From assembly GCA_046259385.1 (NCBI GenBank), contig JBJYWI010000069.1:1-32992 (forward strand): a stretch of DNA of 32,992 nt, written 5' to 3'. This stretch comes from CAVWDI01 sp046259385. GTDB lineage: Bacteria > Chloroflexota > Anaerolineae > Anaerolineales > UBA4823. Below are positions 1 through 9,271 of this stretch, piece after piece (the first letter of the stretch is position 1; each line of letters opens with the position of its first letter). Under the pieces are notes generated by a model that worked only from the letters and a program-made list of their open reading frames with translations, did no database searches and was not told the origin of the DNA. Position numbers and translations under genes: made by a program.

Positions 1-2
1 AA

Positions 3-401
3 TCGCTGGATATCCTCATAGACCAGATGAAAGAGATCTCCCTTCTGGATTTTCCACCTGAAGAAAAATTACGAACAGCGATTAAAGGTTATTTGAACAC
101 CTTAATTGTTAACCATGACAGGGCTGCAGTGTTATTAATGGAACACCGTTCACTGGACCCTGAATTCAAGGTTCACCATATCCCCCGTAGGGATAAATTT
201 GAAGAACTCTGGCGTGATATGCTTAAAGAAGGGATTGATCAGGGAGTATTTTATTGTGAAGATTCCTCCCTTTCGGCGCGAGCTCTGCTGGGAATGATTA
301 ATTGGACCATCACATGGTACAGCCCTGAAGGTCCACTAACTGCAGATGAGATAGGGGAGAATCTGGCAAATATGGTGTTGCAGGGTTTGCTGCTGCGATG
401 A
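3..401 (+). CDS. TetR/AcrR-family regulator, C-terminal ligand domain (5' end outside window)
   Basis: The reading frame is open from the first base, so the start and the N-terminal DNA-binding helix-turn-helix lie before the window. The visible 132 residues are helical and resemble the C-terminal ligand-binding half of TetR regulators of the fatty-acid/acyl-CoA type. Markers are the stretch around EHRSLDPEF, then RRDKFEELWRDMLKEG followed by DQGVFY. In that group this helix pair is followed by an aromatic-rich segment, seen here as INWTITWYSPEG. The gene lies 51 bases ahead of a beta-oxidation gene set on the same strand. It probably represses that set and is released by an acyl-CoA; this role is inferred from position. 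Confidence is high for a TetR C-terminal domain and low for the ligand. Confidence 0.75.
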   Translation, partial: SLDILIDQMKEISLLDFPPEEKLRTAIKGYLNTLIVNHDRAAVLLMEHRSLDPEFKVHHIPRRDKFEELWRDMLKEGIDQGVFYCEDSSLSARALLGMINWTITWYSPEGPLTADEIGENLANMVLQGLLLR

Positions 402-452
402 GATATTAGGGGGGAAATTCATAAAAGTGAATAGTAAGACCGGAGGTTGATC

Positions 453-1547
453 ATGTATTCATTTGAGCCAACTGAAGAGCAAAAAATGCTGGTCGAAGCG
501 ATCCATCGTTATTCTGAGGTTGATTTGCGTTCAAATGCCCATGACTCAGATGAAGATGGGAAATACAGACAGGATGTAATCAATAAAGGCTGGGAGCTGG
601 GCTATCTCCAAGCTTCCATCCCTGAAGATTATGGTGGATTTGGGGAGCGATCCCTTCTGACCGGCGTTCTAGCAGCCGAAGAACTTGCCTGGGGTGATCT
701 GGCTGGGGCATTGGGTGTACTGGCGCCGGATTTATTCGTTTTACCCATTTACATCGGCGGGACTGAGGATCAGAAGGAGAGATATATACCAAAGGTAATA
801 GCAGAAGAGTGGAAACCCTATACTTCCGCATTGATCGAACCGAGTTTTGATTTTGATCCCGGTAACCTCAAAACAACAGCTGTTGAAGCAGATGGATTTT
901 ACGAACTGAATGGAAACAAGACTTATGTTCCATATGCAGAACAGGCTGAAGGCATGGTTGTCTATGCAAATTTGAACGGTTTAACCCAGGGGTTTCTCCT
1001 AACGAAGGATACACCCGGTGTGAATCTGAGGAAGCGGGTCAAACTCTTGGGGATAAATGGATTTCCGCTGTATGAAATAAGTCTAAATCAAGTCCGATTG
1101 CCTGTCGATATGCGCATTGGAGGTCAGAACGGGCATGAATTCGCGCCGGTTTTGGATGCGTCTCGAGTTGCATTAGCGGCGATGGCGATTGGACTATCCA
1201 GGGCTGCTTTCGAGTACTCGCGCGATTATGCCAAGGAACGGGAGGTCTTTGGGGTAAAGGTCGCCCAAAAGCAGGCGATTGCTTTTATGCTGGCGGAGAT
1301 GGCGACGGAAATAGAAGCGACCCGTCTTCTGGTCTGGGAAGCAGCCTGGATGCTCGATAACTTAAAGGAAGATGCAGGCAAACATGCTTATCTGGCATTA
1401 ACTGGGGCGGCAGATATGGCGATGATGGTGACCGATAGGGCAGTCCAGATTCTGGGAGGGTATGGATATATTCGGGAATACCCAGTTGAGTTATGGATGC
1501 GCAATGGAAGAGGTATTGCGATTTTGAACGGATTGGCTCTGGTGTAG
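453..1547 (+). CDS. Acyl-CoA dehydrogenase family protein lacking the catalytic Glu
   Basis: This is a 364-residue acyl-CoA dehydrogenase fold. It has an N-terminal helical domain (about 1-115), a middle beta domain (about 116-225) and a C-terminal helical bundle ending in the family motif GGYGYIREYPVELWMRNGRG. I chose ATG 453 over TTG 447 because GGAGG ends 6 bases before 453. Two things are odd. The position that normally carries the base Glu (the YEG motif) reads LNG, with Asn at about residue 359. The alternative Glu position used by isovaleryl-CoA dehydrogenase (before RVALA) is Ser. The usual TEP-AGSD flavin/substrate motif is also replaced by IEPSFDFDP. It may therefore be the non-catalytic partner of the dehydrogenase encoded next, as in the heteromeric FadE pairs of actinobacterial steroid degraders. 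That pairing is inferred. Confidence 0.88.
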   Translation: MYSFEPTEEQKMLVEAIHRYSEVDLRSNAHDSDEDGKYRQDVINKGWELGYLQASIPEDYGGFGERSLLTGVLAAEELAWGDLAGALGVLAPDLFVLPIYIGGTEDQKERYIPKVIAEEWKPYTSALIEPSFDFDPGNLKTTAVEADGFYELNGNKTYVPYAEQAEGMVVYANLNGLTQGFLLTKDTPGVNLRKRVKLLGINGFPLYEISLNQVRLPVDMRIGGQNGHEFAPVLDASRVALAAMAIGLSRAAFEYSRDYAKEREVFGVKVAQKQAIAFMLAEMATEIEATRLLVWEAAWMLDNLKEDAGKHAYLALTGAADMAMMVTDRAVQILGGYGYIREYPVELWMRNGRGIAILNGLALV

Positions 1548-1596
1548 TGTCATAAGAATTTCTGGCAAATGTGGATTAAGCTCAGGAGCGATAGGG

Positions 1597-2850
1597 ATGA
1601 TAGATTTTGAAACTCCAAAAACGATAGTGATGATGAACAATGCACTTGAAACAGTAGCAGTGAATATGATGCGCCCGGTTTCGAGGGAGTTTGATGATAA
1701 TGAGCACGAAATACCCTGGGATTATATAAACTTCATGCACATGGCTATGGTGCAAACCGGAGCGGGGTCACTGGCGCCGAAAAAGAAACCAGAGAAAGAT
1801 GGTGAGGGAGGTAAGAAACGGCCGCCTATCGGGTACCAGCGTCTGGCGTGTATGCTCGAAATGCTGTCATGGGGAGATGTTGGATTATATTTGTGCACTC
1901 CGGGGGGCGGCTTAGGCGCTGCTGCTGTGGAAGCGGCTGGGACTCAGGAGCAGAAAGAAAAATTCCTTGCTAGATTTAGCGGTAAAAAACCGACATTCGG
2001 GGCAATGGCGATGACAGAACCTCAAGCCGGTTCAGATACTTCAGCTATCAGGGCGACTGCAGAACTGGATCCTGAGTCAAATGAGTGGGTGATCAATGGC
2101 GAAAAAATTTTTGTCACTGCCGGGCATAAATCCCTTATTGACAGCGAAGGTTTTATCGTAGTCTGGGCATCCATTGATCCATCCGCCGGTAGAGCTGGTA
2201 TGAGAGGGTTTGTGGTGGAGGCAGGCACTCCGGGTGTAAACGTCACCAAGCTTGAATATAAAATGGGTATCCGCGCAAGTGATACAGTTTCGATTGTGCT
2301 CCAGGATGCGAGGGTTCCTTTTGAGAACATGCTTGGAAGTACGGAAATTGTAAAAAAGGAAACCGCACGCGGTTTTAAAAAAGCAATGGCTACATTCGAT
2401 GCTACCAGACCCTTGGTAGCGGCGACAGCTGTGGGAGTTGCCCGCGCAGCTCTGGATTTCCTCAGAGAAAAGTTGGAGGAAAATGGGCAAAATATTCGTT
2501 ATGGTTTGCCGCGCCAGAAACTGACCAATATTGAGCGTGAATTTATGGACATGGAAATAATGCTTCGTTCAGCCTGGCTGCTGATACTCAAAGCGGTCTG
2601 GATGGCAGACAACCGCATCCCGAATTCAAAAGAAGCGTCAATGTCAAAAGTCCGTGCTGGGGATATTGTCACCAAGATTACCCAGCGGGCAGTTGAAATC
2701 ATGGGTCCTTTAGGCTACAGCTGTGAGTTCTTACTGGAGAAATGGTTTCGGGACGCCAAAATTTCGGATATTTACGAGGGCACAGGCCAGATTAACCGGC
2801 TGATTGTCGCCCGCCATATTCTGGGTTACAGAGGAAGAGATCTGCGCTAG
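1597..2850 (+). CDS. Acyl-CoA dehydrogenase (catalytic Glu present)
   Basis: This 417-residue FAD-dependent acyl-CoA dehydrogenase would catalyse alpha,beta-desaturation of acyl-CoA, the first step of beta-oxidation. Visible markers are MTEPQAGSDTSAIRATA (about 140-156), a typical GEKIFVTAG turn, and the C-terminal catalytic segment DIYEGTGQINRLIVARHIL with Glu394 at the base position. The N-terminal part is slightly longer than usual and carries a Lys-rich loop (KKKPEKDGEGGKKRPP, about 62-77). A ribosome binding site, AGGAG, lies 8 bases before ATG 1597. The gene is 49 bases downstream of the first acyl-CoA dehydrogenase and very probably cotranscribed with it. Substrate chain length cannot be read from the sequence. 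Confidence 0.93.
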   Translation: MIDFETPKTIVMMNNALETVAVNMMRPVSREFDDNEHEIPWDYINFMHMAMVQTGAGSLAPKKKPEKDGEGGKKRPPIGYQRLACMLEMLSWGDVGLYLCTPGGGLGAAAVEAAGTQEQKEKFLARFSGKKPTFGAMAMTEPQAGSDTSAIRATAELDPESNEWVINGEKIFVTAGHKSLIDSEGFIVVWASIDPSAGRAGMRGFVVEAGTPGVNVTKLEYKMGIRASDTVSIVLQDARVPFENMLGSTEIVKKETARGFKKAMATFDATRPLVAATAVGVARAALDFLREKLEENGQNIRYGLPRQKLTNIEREFMDMEIMLRSAWLLILKAVWMADNRIPNSKEASMSKVRAGDIVTKITQRAVEIMGPLGYSCEFLLEKWFRDAKISDIYEGTGQINRLIVARHILGYRGRDLR

Positions 2851-2944
2851 TGAATTGTCAGCACACCGATTGTTGATATGTTGTAATCCTGTTGACATAA
2901 ATCATGATATTTTGGACGCGTGTTCGGTTTTATAAGGAGAGGTT

Positions 2945-5368
2945 ATGAATTATCAAGTGAATAAAGCAGTCGTCATCGGTGCAGGCACGATGGGTTCTGC
3001 AATCGCCGCCCACCTGGCAAATGCCGGGGTTAAGGTGACGCTGCTCGATATTATCCCCAACCAGCTCACCGCTGCGGAGAAGGAACGAAAACTTACACTT
3101 GATGATCCAGAAGCGAGAAACAGGTTTGCACGTGAAGGCTTGCAAAAGGCGATTAAATCAAAGCCAGCCAGTTTCTTCAGCAAGGAAATATCCGCGCTGG
3201 TGTCGTTTGGCAACCTGGAAGATGATTTTCCTGTGATTTCTGATACTGATTGGGTGATTGAAGCGGTAATTGAAGACCTGGATATCAAGCGCAATTTAAT
3301 GAGAAGGATCGATGAAGTCCGCGCTGATGACACAATCGTTTCTACTAACACTTCCGGAATTCCAATCAGCACGATTGCGGATGGTTTGTCAGAAGATTTC
3401 AAGCGTCATTTTTTAGGAACCCACTTTTTCAACCCACCCCGTTATTTAAGACTTATCGAAATTATTCCTCTCACTGAGACTTCAACGGAAGTCCTGGAAT
3501 TTATCTCCTGGTTTTGTGAGTTTCGTTTAGGTAAAGGAGTTGTTCAGGCAAAAGATACCCCTAATTTTATAGCAAATCGGTTGTTCGCTGCCAGCGCAGC
3601 ATATACATTGGAATACATTTTAGAGAATGGATACACCGTTCCGGAGGTGGACGCGGTGACAGGTCCTCCCATTGGAAATCCAAAAACTGCGACATTCAGA
3701 CTTTTCGACCTGATTGGGCTTGATGTCTGGCAGCATGTCGGTCGCAACCTGAAGCAGTCCATCTCTGAAGATACTAGCGCATTGACGTATATAAACTCAC
3801 CAAAAGTAAATAATTTGATAGATGTAATGGTGAAGAACGGATGGTTGGGAAATAAAGTTAAACAGGGTTTCTATAAGCAGGTTCTGCTGGAGGGCGGTAA
3901 AAAGGAATTCTGGTCGTTGAACCTGAGTACCTTAGAGTACGATAAACCTGAAAAGCCACGCTTTGGTTCAATAGGGCAGGTCAAGGATATTGAAGACATC
4001 GGGGAGCGATTGAGGGCGCTTGTAGGCGCTGAAGACCGGGCAGGGGAACTGGTAAGGCATCTGCTGTACCAGTCTCTCGCTTATGCATCAGAGAGTATTC
4101 CCGGAATTGCTGATACCCCAAAACAGATCGATGACGCAATGCGCTGGGGATTTAATAAAGAAGCTGGACCTTTTGAGGCCTGGGATATGCTTGGGGTGGA
4201 GAAGACCAGTCAAGAGATGAAAAAGCTTGGTTTTATTCCTGCGCCTTGGGTAGAAAAGATGATTTCCTCTGGGAAAAATTCTTTTTACCAGTATAAAAAC
4301 GGAGTTAAATTCGCAGTGTTCTATCCATTAACCGGTGAATATGAAAAGTTAATCAGACCCGCAGGGATGGTTCTTTTGAAAGAGAATAAAGCTGAAGGGA
4401 AATTAGTATCTAAGAATATGGGAGCGAGCCTTATCGATTTATCAGATGGCGTGCTATGCCTTGAATTTCATACAAAGATGAACACGCTGGATGTGGATAT
4501 TTTTTCCATGATGGAAGAGGGGTTGGATGTGCTTGAAAAAGAATATATTGGGATGGTTATCGGCAATGAGGCTGATCATTTTTCAGCCGGGGCGAATTTA
4601 TTTCTGGTTGTTATGGCTGCCCAGAATAAGGATTGGGTCCAACTGGAAGATGTGATTAAAAAGATGCAGAATAACCTGATGCGGATACGCTACTTCAGCA
4701 AACCTATCGTCGCTGCGCCGGCCGGGATGGCATTGGGCGGAGGTGGTGAAATCATAATGAGTTCTCCAAGGGTAGTGGCTGCCGCAGAGCTGTATACAGG
4801 TCAGGTGGAGATAAGCCCGGGTGTAATTCCTGCTGGGGGCGGTACGAAAGAATTGCTTCGCAGAATCTTGAATCCACCAATGCGCACGAAAGATGCCCTG
4901 CCGCTTCCTTACCTGCAACGTATTTTCGAGCAAATCGGTTTTGGAAAAGTGTCGACAAGCGCGGAAGAAGCCCGGGAAATGGGTATGCTTAACAAAGCAG
5001 ACCGGATTGTAATGAATCGTGCTTGGCTGTTGTCAGAAGCGAAGAAGGAGGTGCTGCATATGGCATCCAGCGGCTACAAACCGCCAGTTCCAGAGAAGAT
5101 TTACGCTGCCGGTAGAGATGCATTATCTGCAATAAAGGTTGGGGCATGGATGCTGCAAAAAGGGGGTTACATCACCGCCCACGAGAAATTAATTGCTCAG
5201 AAACTGGCAATTGTTATGACGGGCGGAAATTTAAGTGCACCAGCCTGGGTGGAAGAACAGTACATCCTTGACCTTGAGCGAGAAGCTTTTCTGTCATTGT
5301 GCGGGGAAGAGAAAACCCAGCAAAGAATGTGGAATTTACTGCAGACTGGAAAGGTTTTGCGGAATTAA
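2945..5368 (+). CDS. fadN: FadN-like fused 3-hydroxyacyl-CoA dehydrogenase / enoyl-CoA hydratase
   Basis: An 807-residue two-function beta-oxidation enzyme with the dehydrogenase first and the crotonase domain last, the FadN/YusL order rather than the FadB order. The Rossmann motif GAGTMGSAIAAHLANAG is at about 12-28, and the dehydrogenase active-site segment is THFFNPPRYLRLIEI. Two C-terminal dehydrogenase domains follow (about 195-440). The crotonase domain begins near GNEADHFSAGANL (about 540). Both hydratase glutamates are present: Glu602 in GGGGEIIM and Glu622 in QVEISPGVIPAGGGT. The start is well supported by AAGGAGAGG a few bases upstream. Thiolase follows 21 bases downstream, so hydration, oxidation and thiolysis are encoded side by side, as in the Bacillus fadNAE operon. 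The symbol is given by domain order and neighbours. Confidence 0.93.
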   Translation: MNYQVNKAVVIGAGTMGSAIAAHLANAGVKVTLLDIIPNQLTAAEKERKLTLDDPEARNRFAREGLQKAIKSKPASFFSKEISALVSFGNLEDDFPVISDTDWVIEAVIEDLDIKRNLMRRIDEVRADDTIVSTNTSGIPISTIADGLSEDFKRHFLGTHFFNPPRYLRLIEIIPLTETSTEVLEFISWFCEFRLGKGVVQAKDTPNFIANRLFAASAAYTLEYILENGYTVPEVDAVTGPPIGNPKTATFRLFDLIGLDVWQHVGRNLKQSISEDTSALTYINSPKVNNLIDVMVKNGWLGNKVKQGFYKQVLLEGGKKEFWSLNLSTLEYDKPEKPRFGSIGQVKDIEDIGERLRALVGAEDRAGELVRHLLYQSLAYASESIPGIADTPKQIDDAMRWGFNKEAGPFEAWDMLGVEKTSQEMKKLGFIPAPWVEKMISSGKNSFYQYKNGVKFAVFYPLTGEYEKLIRPAGMVLLKENKAEGKLVSKNMGASLIDLSDGVLCLEFHTKMNTLDVDIFSMMEEGLDVLEKEYIGMVIGNEADHFSAGANLFLVVMAAQNKDWVQLEDVIKKMQNNLMRIRYFSKPIVAAPAGMALGGGGEIIMSSPRVVAAAELYTGQVEISPGVIPAGGGTKELLRRILNPPMRTKDALPLPYLQRIFEQIGFGKVSTSAEEAREMGMLNKADRIVMNRAWLLSEAKKEVLHMASSGYKPPVPEKIYAAGRDALSAIKVGAWMLQKGGYITAHEKLIAQKLAIVMTGGNLSAPAWVEEQYILDLEREAFLSLCGEEKTQQRMWNLLQTGKVLRN

Positions 5369-5389
5369 CCTTGAAGGAGCCCAAATAAA

Positions 5390-6580
5390 ATGAATGATTC
5401 AATTTTCGATCCTGTGATCGTCAAAGCACTGCGGACGCCGGTTGGGAGGGCTAAACGCGGCAGCCTTGCAACTGTGCGACCAGATGACTTGGCGGCGCTG
5501 GTGGTAAAGGAACTGTTAAATCAAATTGAAGTAATTGAACCCGATCAGATTGATGACGTCATTTTAGGCTGCGCTTTTCCTGAAGGAGAGCAGGGTTTAA
5601 ATATCGGCCGTTTAGTTGCCCTGCGTGCTGGATTACCCGATTCAGTTCCAGGTGAAACGGTTAATCGATTCTGCTCTTCAGGGGTGCAGAGCATTGCCCA
5701 CGGCGCAATGGCGATCATGACTGGAATGGCAGAAATTGTGATTGCAGGTGGAGTGGAGTCAATGAGCATGGTTCCAATGACAGGGTTTAAGTTTTCTCCG
5801 ATGGAATACATCGCTGACGAAGCCCCCCAAATCCTAACGAATATGGGTTTGACTGCCGAGAATCTGGTTGAGAAATACGGCATCAGCCGTGCCGATCAGG
5901 ATGCATTTTCACTTCGCAGCCACCAACGTGCTGTTGAGGCAGTTGATTCAGGCCGGTTTGATCCCGAATTAGTTCCGGTTCAGGTCGAACTGGTTGAAGC
6001 AGGTCCGGAGGGGAAAACGTCCAAGAAATTTGAAGTTAAGAGAGATGAAGGACCGCGACGCGACACCAGCCTAGAGGCGCTGGCTAGTTTGAAACCGGCA
6101 TTTAAAGAAGGCGGAACCGTGACCGCCGGTAACTCCTCGCAGATGTCGGATGGGGCAGCTGCGGTGGTGATCATGTCCCGGGCAAAGGCTGATGAATTGG
6201 GTTTGGATCCCCTGGTTCGTTTCGTAAAATATGCTATTGGTGGTGTACCGCCTGAAATTATGGGAATTGGTCCGATTGTAGCAATACCTAAGGTCCTTCG
6301 ACTGACAGGATTGGAATTGGATGACATCGATTTGATTGAACTGAATGAAGCCTTTGCGGCTCAAAGCCTGGCTGTAATAAAAGAACTGGGGTTAAACGAG
6401 GAAATCACGAATGTAAATGGAGGCGCAATCGCACTCGGCCATCCACTCGGGTGCACAGGCGCCAAACTGACAACTGAACTTATTTTCGAGATGAAAAGGC
6501 GTGCGGTCCAATACGGAATGGTGGCGATGTGCATTGGAGGTGGGATGGGTGCTGCTTGTATTTTTGAAAACCTGAATTAA
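5390..6580 (+). CDS. fadA: Acetyl-CoA acyltransferase (thiolase, FadA-like)
   Basis: A 396-residue thiolase that would cleave 3-ketoacyl-CoA with CoA in the last step of beta-oxidation. The acyl-accepting Cys is Cys95 in NRFCSSGVQSIAHGAMAI. The NEAFAAQ loop, the catalytic His in GGAIALGHPLGCTGAKL and the second Cys in MCIGGGMGAACIFE are all present, so it should be active. It sits 21 bases after the FadN-like gene and 42 bases before the SCP2 gene on the same strand. GGAG lies 10 bases upstream of the ATG. Whether it acts degradatively or in the condensing direction cannot be read from sequence; the operon supports degradation. Confidence 0.93.
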   Translation: MNDSIFDPVIVKALRTPVGRAKRGSLATVRPDDLAALVVKELLNQIEVIEPDQIDDVILGCAFPEGEQGLNIGRLVALRAGLPDSVPGETVNRFCSSGVQSIAHGAMAIMTGMAEIVIAGGVESMSMVPMTGFKFSPMEYIADEAPQILTNMGLTAENLVEKYGISRADQDAFSLRSHQRAVEAVDSGRFDPELVPVQVELVEAGPEGKTSKKFEVKRDEGPRRDTSLEALASLKPAFKEGGTVTAGNSSQMSDGAAAVVIMSRAKADELGLDPLVRFVKYAIGGVPPEIMGIGPIVAIPKVLRLTGLELDDIDLIELNEAFAAQSLAVIKELGLNEEITNVNGGAIALGHPLGCTGAKLTTELIFEMKRRAVQYGMVAMCIGGGMGAACIFENLN

Positions 6581-6622
6581 CGAAATCATATCAAGAGTTA
6601 TTGGTTTTGTGAGGAGAGAAAA

Positions 6623-6955
6623 ATGCGTGAATATACAATCGAGCAATTGATAAGAAACCATGAAAAAGCGTTTATCCCGGAAAAAGCGGAAGGCCTCACT
6701 GCTGTTATTCAATATCACCTGACAGGTGAAGAGGGGGGGGATTGGATAATCAATATCAATGATGGCAAATGTAACGTGGAAGAGGGAGAAGCGGATTCGC
6801 CGACCATGACACTGACTTCGGACGCTGCAGATTTCGGGGATGTTCTGCTGGGAAAAGCCAACGGCATGCAGTATTTTATGGAAGGCAAGATAAAACTTGC
6901 CGGTGACCTGAACCTGGCTATGAAACTAACCAGTATGTTTAAGATGTCCAGCTAA
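6623..6955 (+). CDS. SCP2 sterol-carrier-like lipid-binding protein
   Basis: A 110-residue single-domain SCP2 protein. The pattern W-IINI-DGK-N-EEGEADSPTMTLTSDAADF followed by LLGKANGMQYFMEGKIKLAGD matches the SCP2 fold, which binds fatty acyl chains or acyl-CoA in a hydrophobic tunnel. There is no signal peptide, so it is probably cytoplasmic. A clear GAGGAGAG binding site precedes the ATG. It is the last gene of the beta-oxidation run and probably carries or buffers acyl-CoA substrates; this is inferred from context. It meets the minus-strand Mth938-domain gene tail to tail with 20 bases between them, and no terminator hairpin is obvious there. Confidence 0.88.
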   Translation: MREYTIEQLIRNHEKAFIPEKAEGLTAVIQYHLTGEEGGDWIININDGKCNVEEGEADSPTMTLTSDAADFGDVLLGKANGMQYFMEGKIKLAGDLNLAMKLTSMFKMSS

Positions 6956-6975
6956 GTGCGAGAGGAATATCCGCT

Positions 6976-7326
6976 TTAACAGGTTAAATGAAGGGCGGCG
7001 ATGGTGCGTCCTTTCTCTCTGAGCAGATTATATTTTTTGCACGCCTCTTTACTGGGAAGTGAGAAGAATTTAATTCCAGCATTTTCGAGAACCGCTTTTG
7101 TCCGGTCGGGGATTTTCATGCGGCCAACAGATCCGGTGCCAATAACAAGAATATCTGGCGAGTTTTCTAAAACCAGTTTCAGGTCATTCAGTTCCAACTT
7201 ATGGCCTGAAATTCGCCGCCAATTTTTAATCACACGGTCCGGCATGATAATCACGTCCCTGTTGTAATCTTTTCCGTCGATTTGGATATATCCAAATCGA
7301 TATTGATTGATAAATGGGGGTTTCAT
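6976..7326 (-). CDS. Mth938-like domain (AAMDC/DUF498) protein
   Basis: A 116-residue protein with the whole Mth938/AAMDC domain. It starts FGYIQIDGKDYNRDVIIMPD, continues with W-RISGHKL and LVIGTGSVGRMKIPD, and ends in the typical RTIAALHLTC. The biochemical function of the family is not established. Its ATG overlaps the LarC stop by 4 bases (ATGA), so it is translationally coupled to the nickel-pincer cofactor genes. The coupling suggests a link to that cofactor or its client enzyme, but this is inference. It is the last gene of the seven-gene minus-strand operon. Confidence 0.85.
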   Translation of the reverse strand: MKPPFINQYRFGYIQIDGKDYNRDVIIMPDRVIKNWRRISGHKLELNDLKLVLENSPDILVIGTGSVGRMKIPDRTKAVLENAGIKFFSLPSKEACKKYNLLREKGRTIAALHLTC

Positions 7327-8498
7327 GTTTCCTTATTTTTGGCTGTAAAAATTGCCTCTTGCATTATTTCAAGGAGTGGAGTGCCTGAAGATCTGGCTAA
7401 ATGCAAACAATCTTCATATTCTGGGGAGAACCGGAATGATCCACCAGGCAGGCTGATTTTCTTGACCCGGACTTCTCCATAAGGAAGTTGAACTTTAAGG
7501 ATTGAGCGGGGAAGTGAAATTCTTTCAACGGTGGTTTTTCGAAGACCGATTGTGCTGGTTTCTTTGAAAATTATTTTTGAAATGTCTTCTTCAAACCCCC
7601 ATTCACACAAGGCGCTCAGCAGTGTGCCTGGCCTGTTCTTTTTCATAATCATTGGCGTCAAGAAAACATCCAATGCACCATTTTCTAGTAATAAGTCGAT
7701 CAGGTATTCATACACCTCTGGATTCAGATCATCAATGTTGGTTTCGAGCAAGCATAAAGATTCCGTGAATGTACCGTCATTTCTTTGTTCTTCTCCGATA
7801 ATAATGCGGAGAACGTTTGGGATTTGGAGTTCCCGGTCTCCAGCGCCATATCCGACTGACTCAACCTGCATTAGGGGAATTGGGCCAAAAGAATCAGCTA
7901 GGGTTGAGATTAATGCTGCACCAGTTGGCGTGACAAGTTCGGCCGGGATATCTTTTCCGTAAACCGGGACCTGTTTGAGAAGTTCGAGGGTTGCAGGCGG
8001 TGGGATTGGAATGACGCCGTGCTCGCTCGAGCCGGATCCTCTACCCAAGGGAAGCGGTGAAGAAACGATTCTCTCAACGGATAAATATTCCAAACCCCAG
8101 ATGACTCCGCAAACATCCACGATTGTATCCAGCCCGCCAAGCTCGTGCAGGTGAACATTCTCCAATTCGGTTCGGTGAATAGAGGCTTCCGTACGGCCAA
8201 TTTTCTCAAATACGCGGCTCGCTTTTTTTCGGATATTCTCAGGGAGCTGACTGTTTTGAACAATATCAAGGACCTGGCTGAAATTTCTCTCTTTTGTTGT
8301 TTCCTGGGTCCCGACCGTTACATTTATTGCGCCTAGATTAGCTTTAAGTACAGGATTGGCTTGGATATTTATCCCCTCAATATTGAGATAGTCCAGGCAG
8401 TTTTCTAATTCCTTTTTCGGCAGACCCGCGTCAAGCAAGGCACCCAAAAGCATATCCCCGCTTGCGCCTGCGTAACAATCCAGGTAGGCAATTTTCAC
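7323..8498 (-). CDS. larC: Nickel pincer cofactor nickel insertase LarC
   Basis: A 391-residue LarC (DUF111) protein. In the known pathway LarC uses CTP to insert nickel into the dithiolated pyridinium nucleotide, giving the nickel-pincer cofactor first found in lactate racemase LarA. The start MKIAYLDCYAGASGDMLLGA, the segment VHLHELGGLDTIVDV, and the late block CLLETNIDDLNPEVYEYLID are diagnostic. The gene is one continuous frame, unlike Lactobacillus plantarum, where larC is split and joined by frameshifting. Its ATG overlaps the LarB stop by 4 bases, and its own stop overlaps the start of the Mth938 gene by 4. Confidence 0.94.
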   Translation of the reverse strand: MKIAYLDCYAGASGDMLLGALLDAGLPKKELENCLDYLNIEGINIQANPVLKANLGAINVTVGTQETTKERNFSQVLDIVQNSQLPENIRKKASRVFEKIGRTEASIHRTELENVHLHELGGLDTIVDVCGVIWGLEYLSVERIVSSPLPLGRGSGSSEHGVIPIPPPATLELLKQVPVYGKDIPAELVTPTGAALISTLADSFGPIPLMQVESVGYGAGDRELQIPNVLRIIIGEEQRNDGTFTESLCLLETNIDDLNPEVYEYLIDLLLENGALDVFLTPMIMKKNRPGTLLSALCEWGFEEDISKIIFKETSTIGLRKTTVERISLPRSILKVQLPYGEVRVKKISLPGGSFRFSPEYEDCLHLARSSGTPLLEIMQEAIFTAKNKET

Positions 8499-9271
8499 TT
8501 GCTTTCTCTGCCTTCCTGCAGGTTTAAGATTGAATAAACAAATTGGGCTGCGCCGAACCCATTATCGATGTTTACAACTGCTACACCCGGAGCGCAGGAG
8601 TTTAACATAGCAAGCAAAGCGGACAAACCACCAAAATTTGCACCGTAACCTACACTTGTTGGGACACCCACAACCGGGCAAGATACCAGCCCAGCGACCA
8701 CGCTGGTCAGAGCGCCTTCCATTCCCGCGATGCAGATAATTGCCCCTGCGTTCTGCAATAATTCGATTTTGTCCAGTAAGCGGTGCACTCCCGCTACCCC
8801 AACATCATAAGCTCTTTCAACATGAATATTAAAAAATTCCAGGGTCTGGGCTGCCTCCTCGGCGACCGGAATGTCTGAAGTGCCTCCGGTGATAACCAGA
8901 ACATACAGGGATGTTATTTCTGGAATCTCAGGTTCATCCGGGCGGATTTTTACCAGCCGAGATTGGGAGTCATACTCAGCTTTGGGCAACTTTTTGAGAA
9001 TCTCCTCAGCCATTTCAGGCGAAACCCGGGTAGCCAGCACCCGGTTGTTAAATTTTAATGAGGACTGAATAATGCCAATAATTTGATCTGGGTTTTTATT
9101 CTGACTGAAAATAACTTCCGGCAGACCGGTGCGGAGGGAGCGATGGAAATCAATTACCGCGGAACCAATATCTTCGTAAGGAAGAACTTTCAGGTACTCA
9201 AGCGCTTCTTCCAGAGAGATTTTGCCATTCTGGAAGGCGATTAATTGCTCTCTTAATTTATCGTTGTACAT
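8495..9271 (-). CDS. larB: Nickel pincer cofactor carboxylase/hydrolase LarB
   Basis: A 258-residue LarB. Its C-terminal half is a PurE-like carboxylase fold (from about VLVITGGTSDIPVAEEA to GLVSCPVVGVPTSVGYGANFG), preceded by a LarB-specific N-terminal domain. Known LarB carboxylates nicotinic acid adenine dinucleotide at C5 and hydrolyses the phosphoanhydride, the first step of the cofactor pathway. I prefer ATG 9271 over the in-frame TTG 9277. Either start overlaps the end of larE, by 14 or 20 bases. The stop overlaps the larC ATG by 4 bases. Both overlaps point to coupled translation. Confidence 0.94.
   Translation of the reverse strand: MYNDKLREQLIAFQNGKISLEEALEYLKVLPYEDIGSAVIDFHRSLRTGLPEVIFSQNKNPDQIIGIIQSSLKFNNRVLATRVSPEMAEEILKKLPKAEYDSQSRLVKIRPDEPEIPEITSLYVLVITGGTSDIPVAEEAAQTLEFFNIHVERAYDVGVAGVHRLLDKIELLQNAGAIICIAGMEGALTSVVAGLVSCPVVGVPTSVGYGANFGGLSALLAMLNSCAPGVAVVNIDNGFGAAQFVYSILNLQEGRESK

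Noticed and set aside
2892..2920. TTGACA ahead of the FadN-like gene as a promoter
   Set aside because: The -35 box is perfect, but no acceptable -10 lies 16-18 bases downstream (GC-rich GACGCG), so I did not call it.
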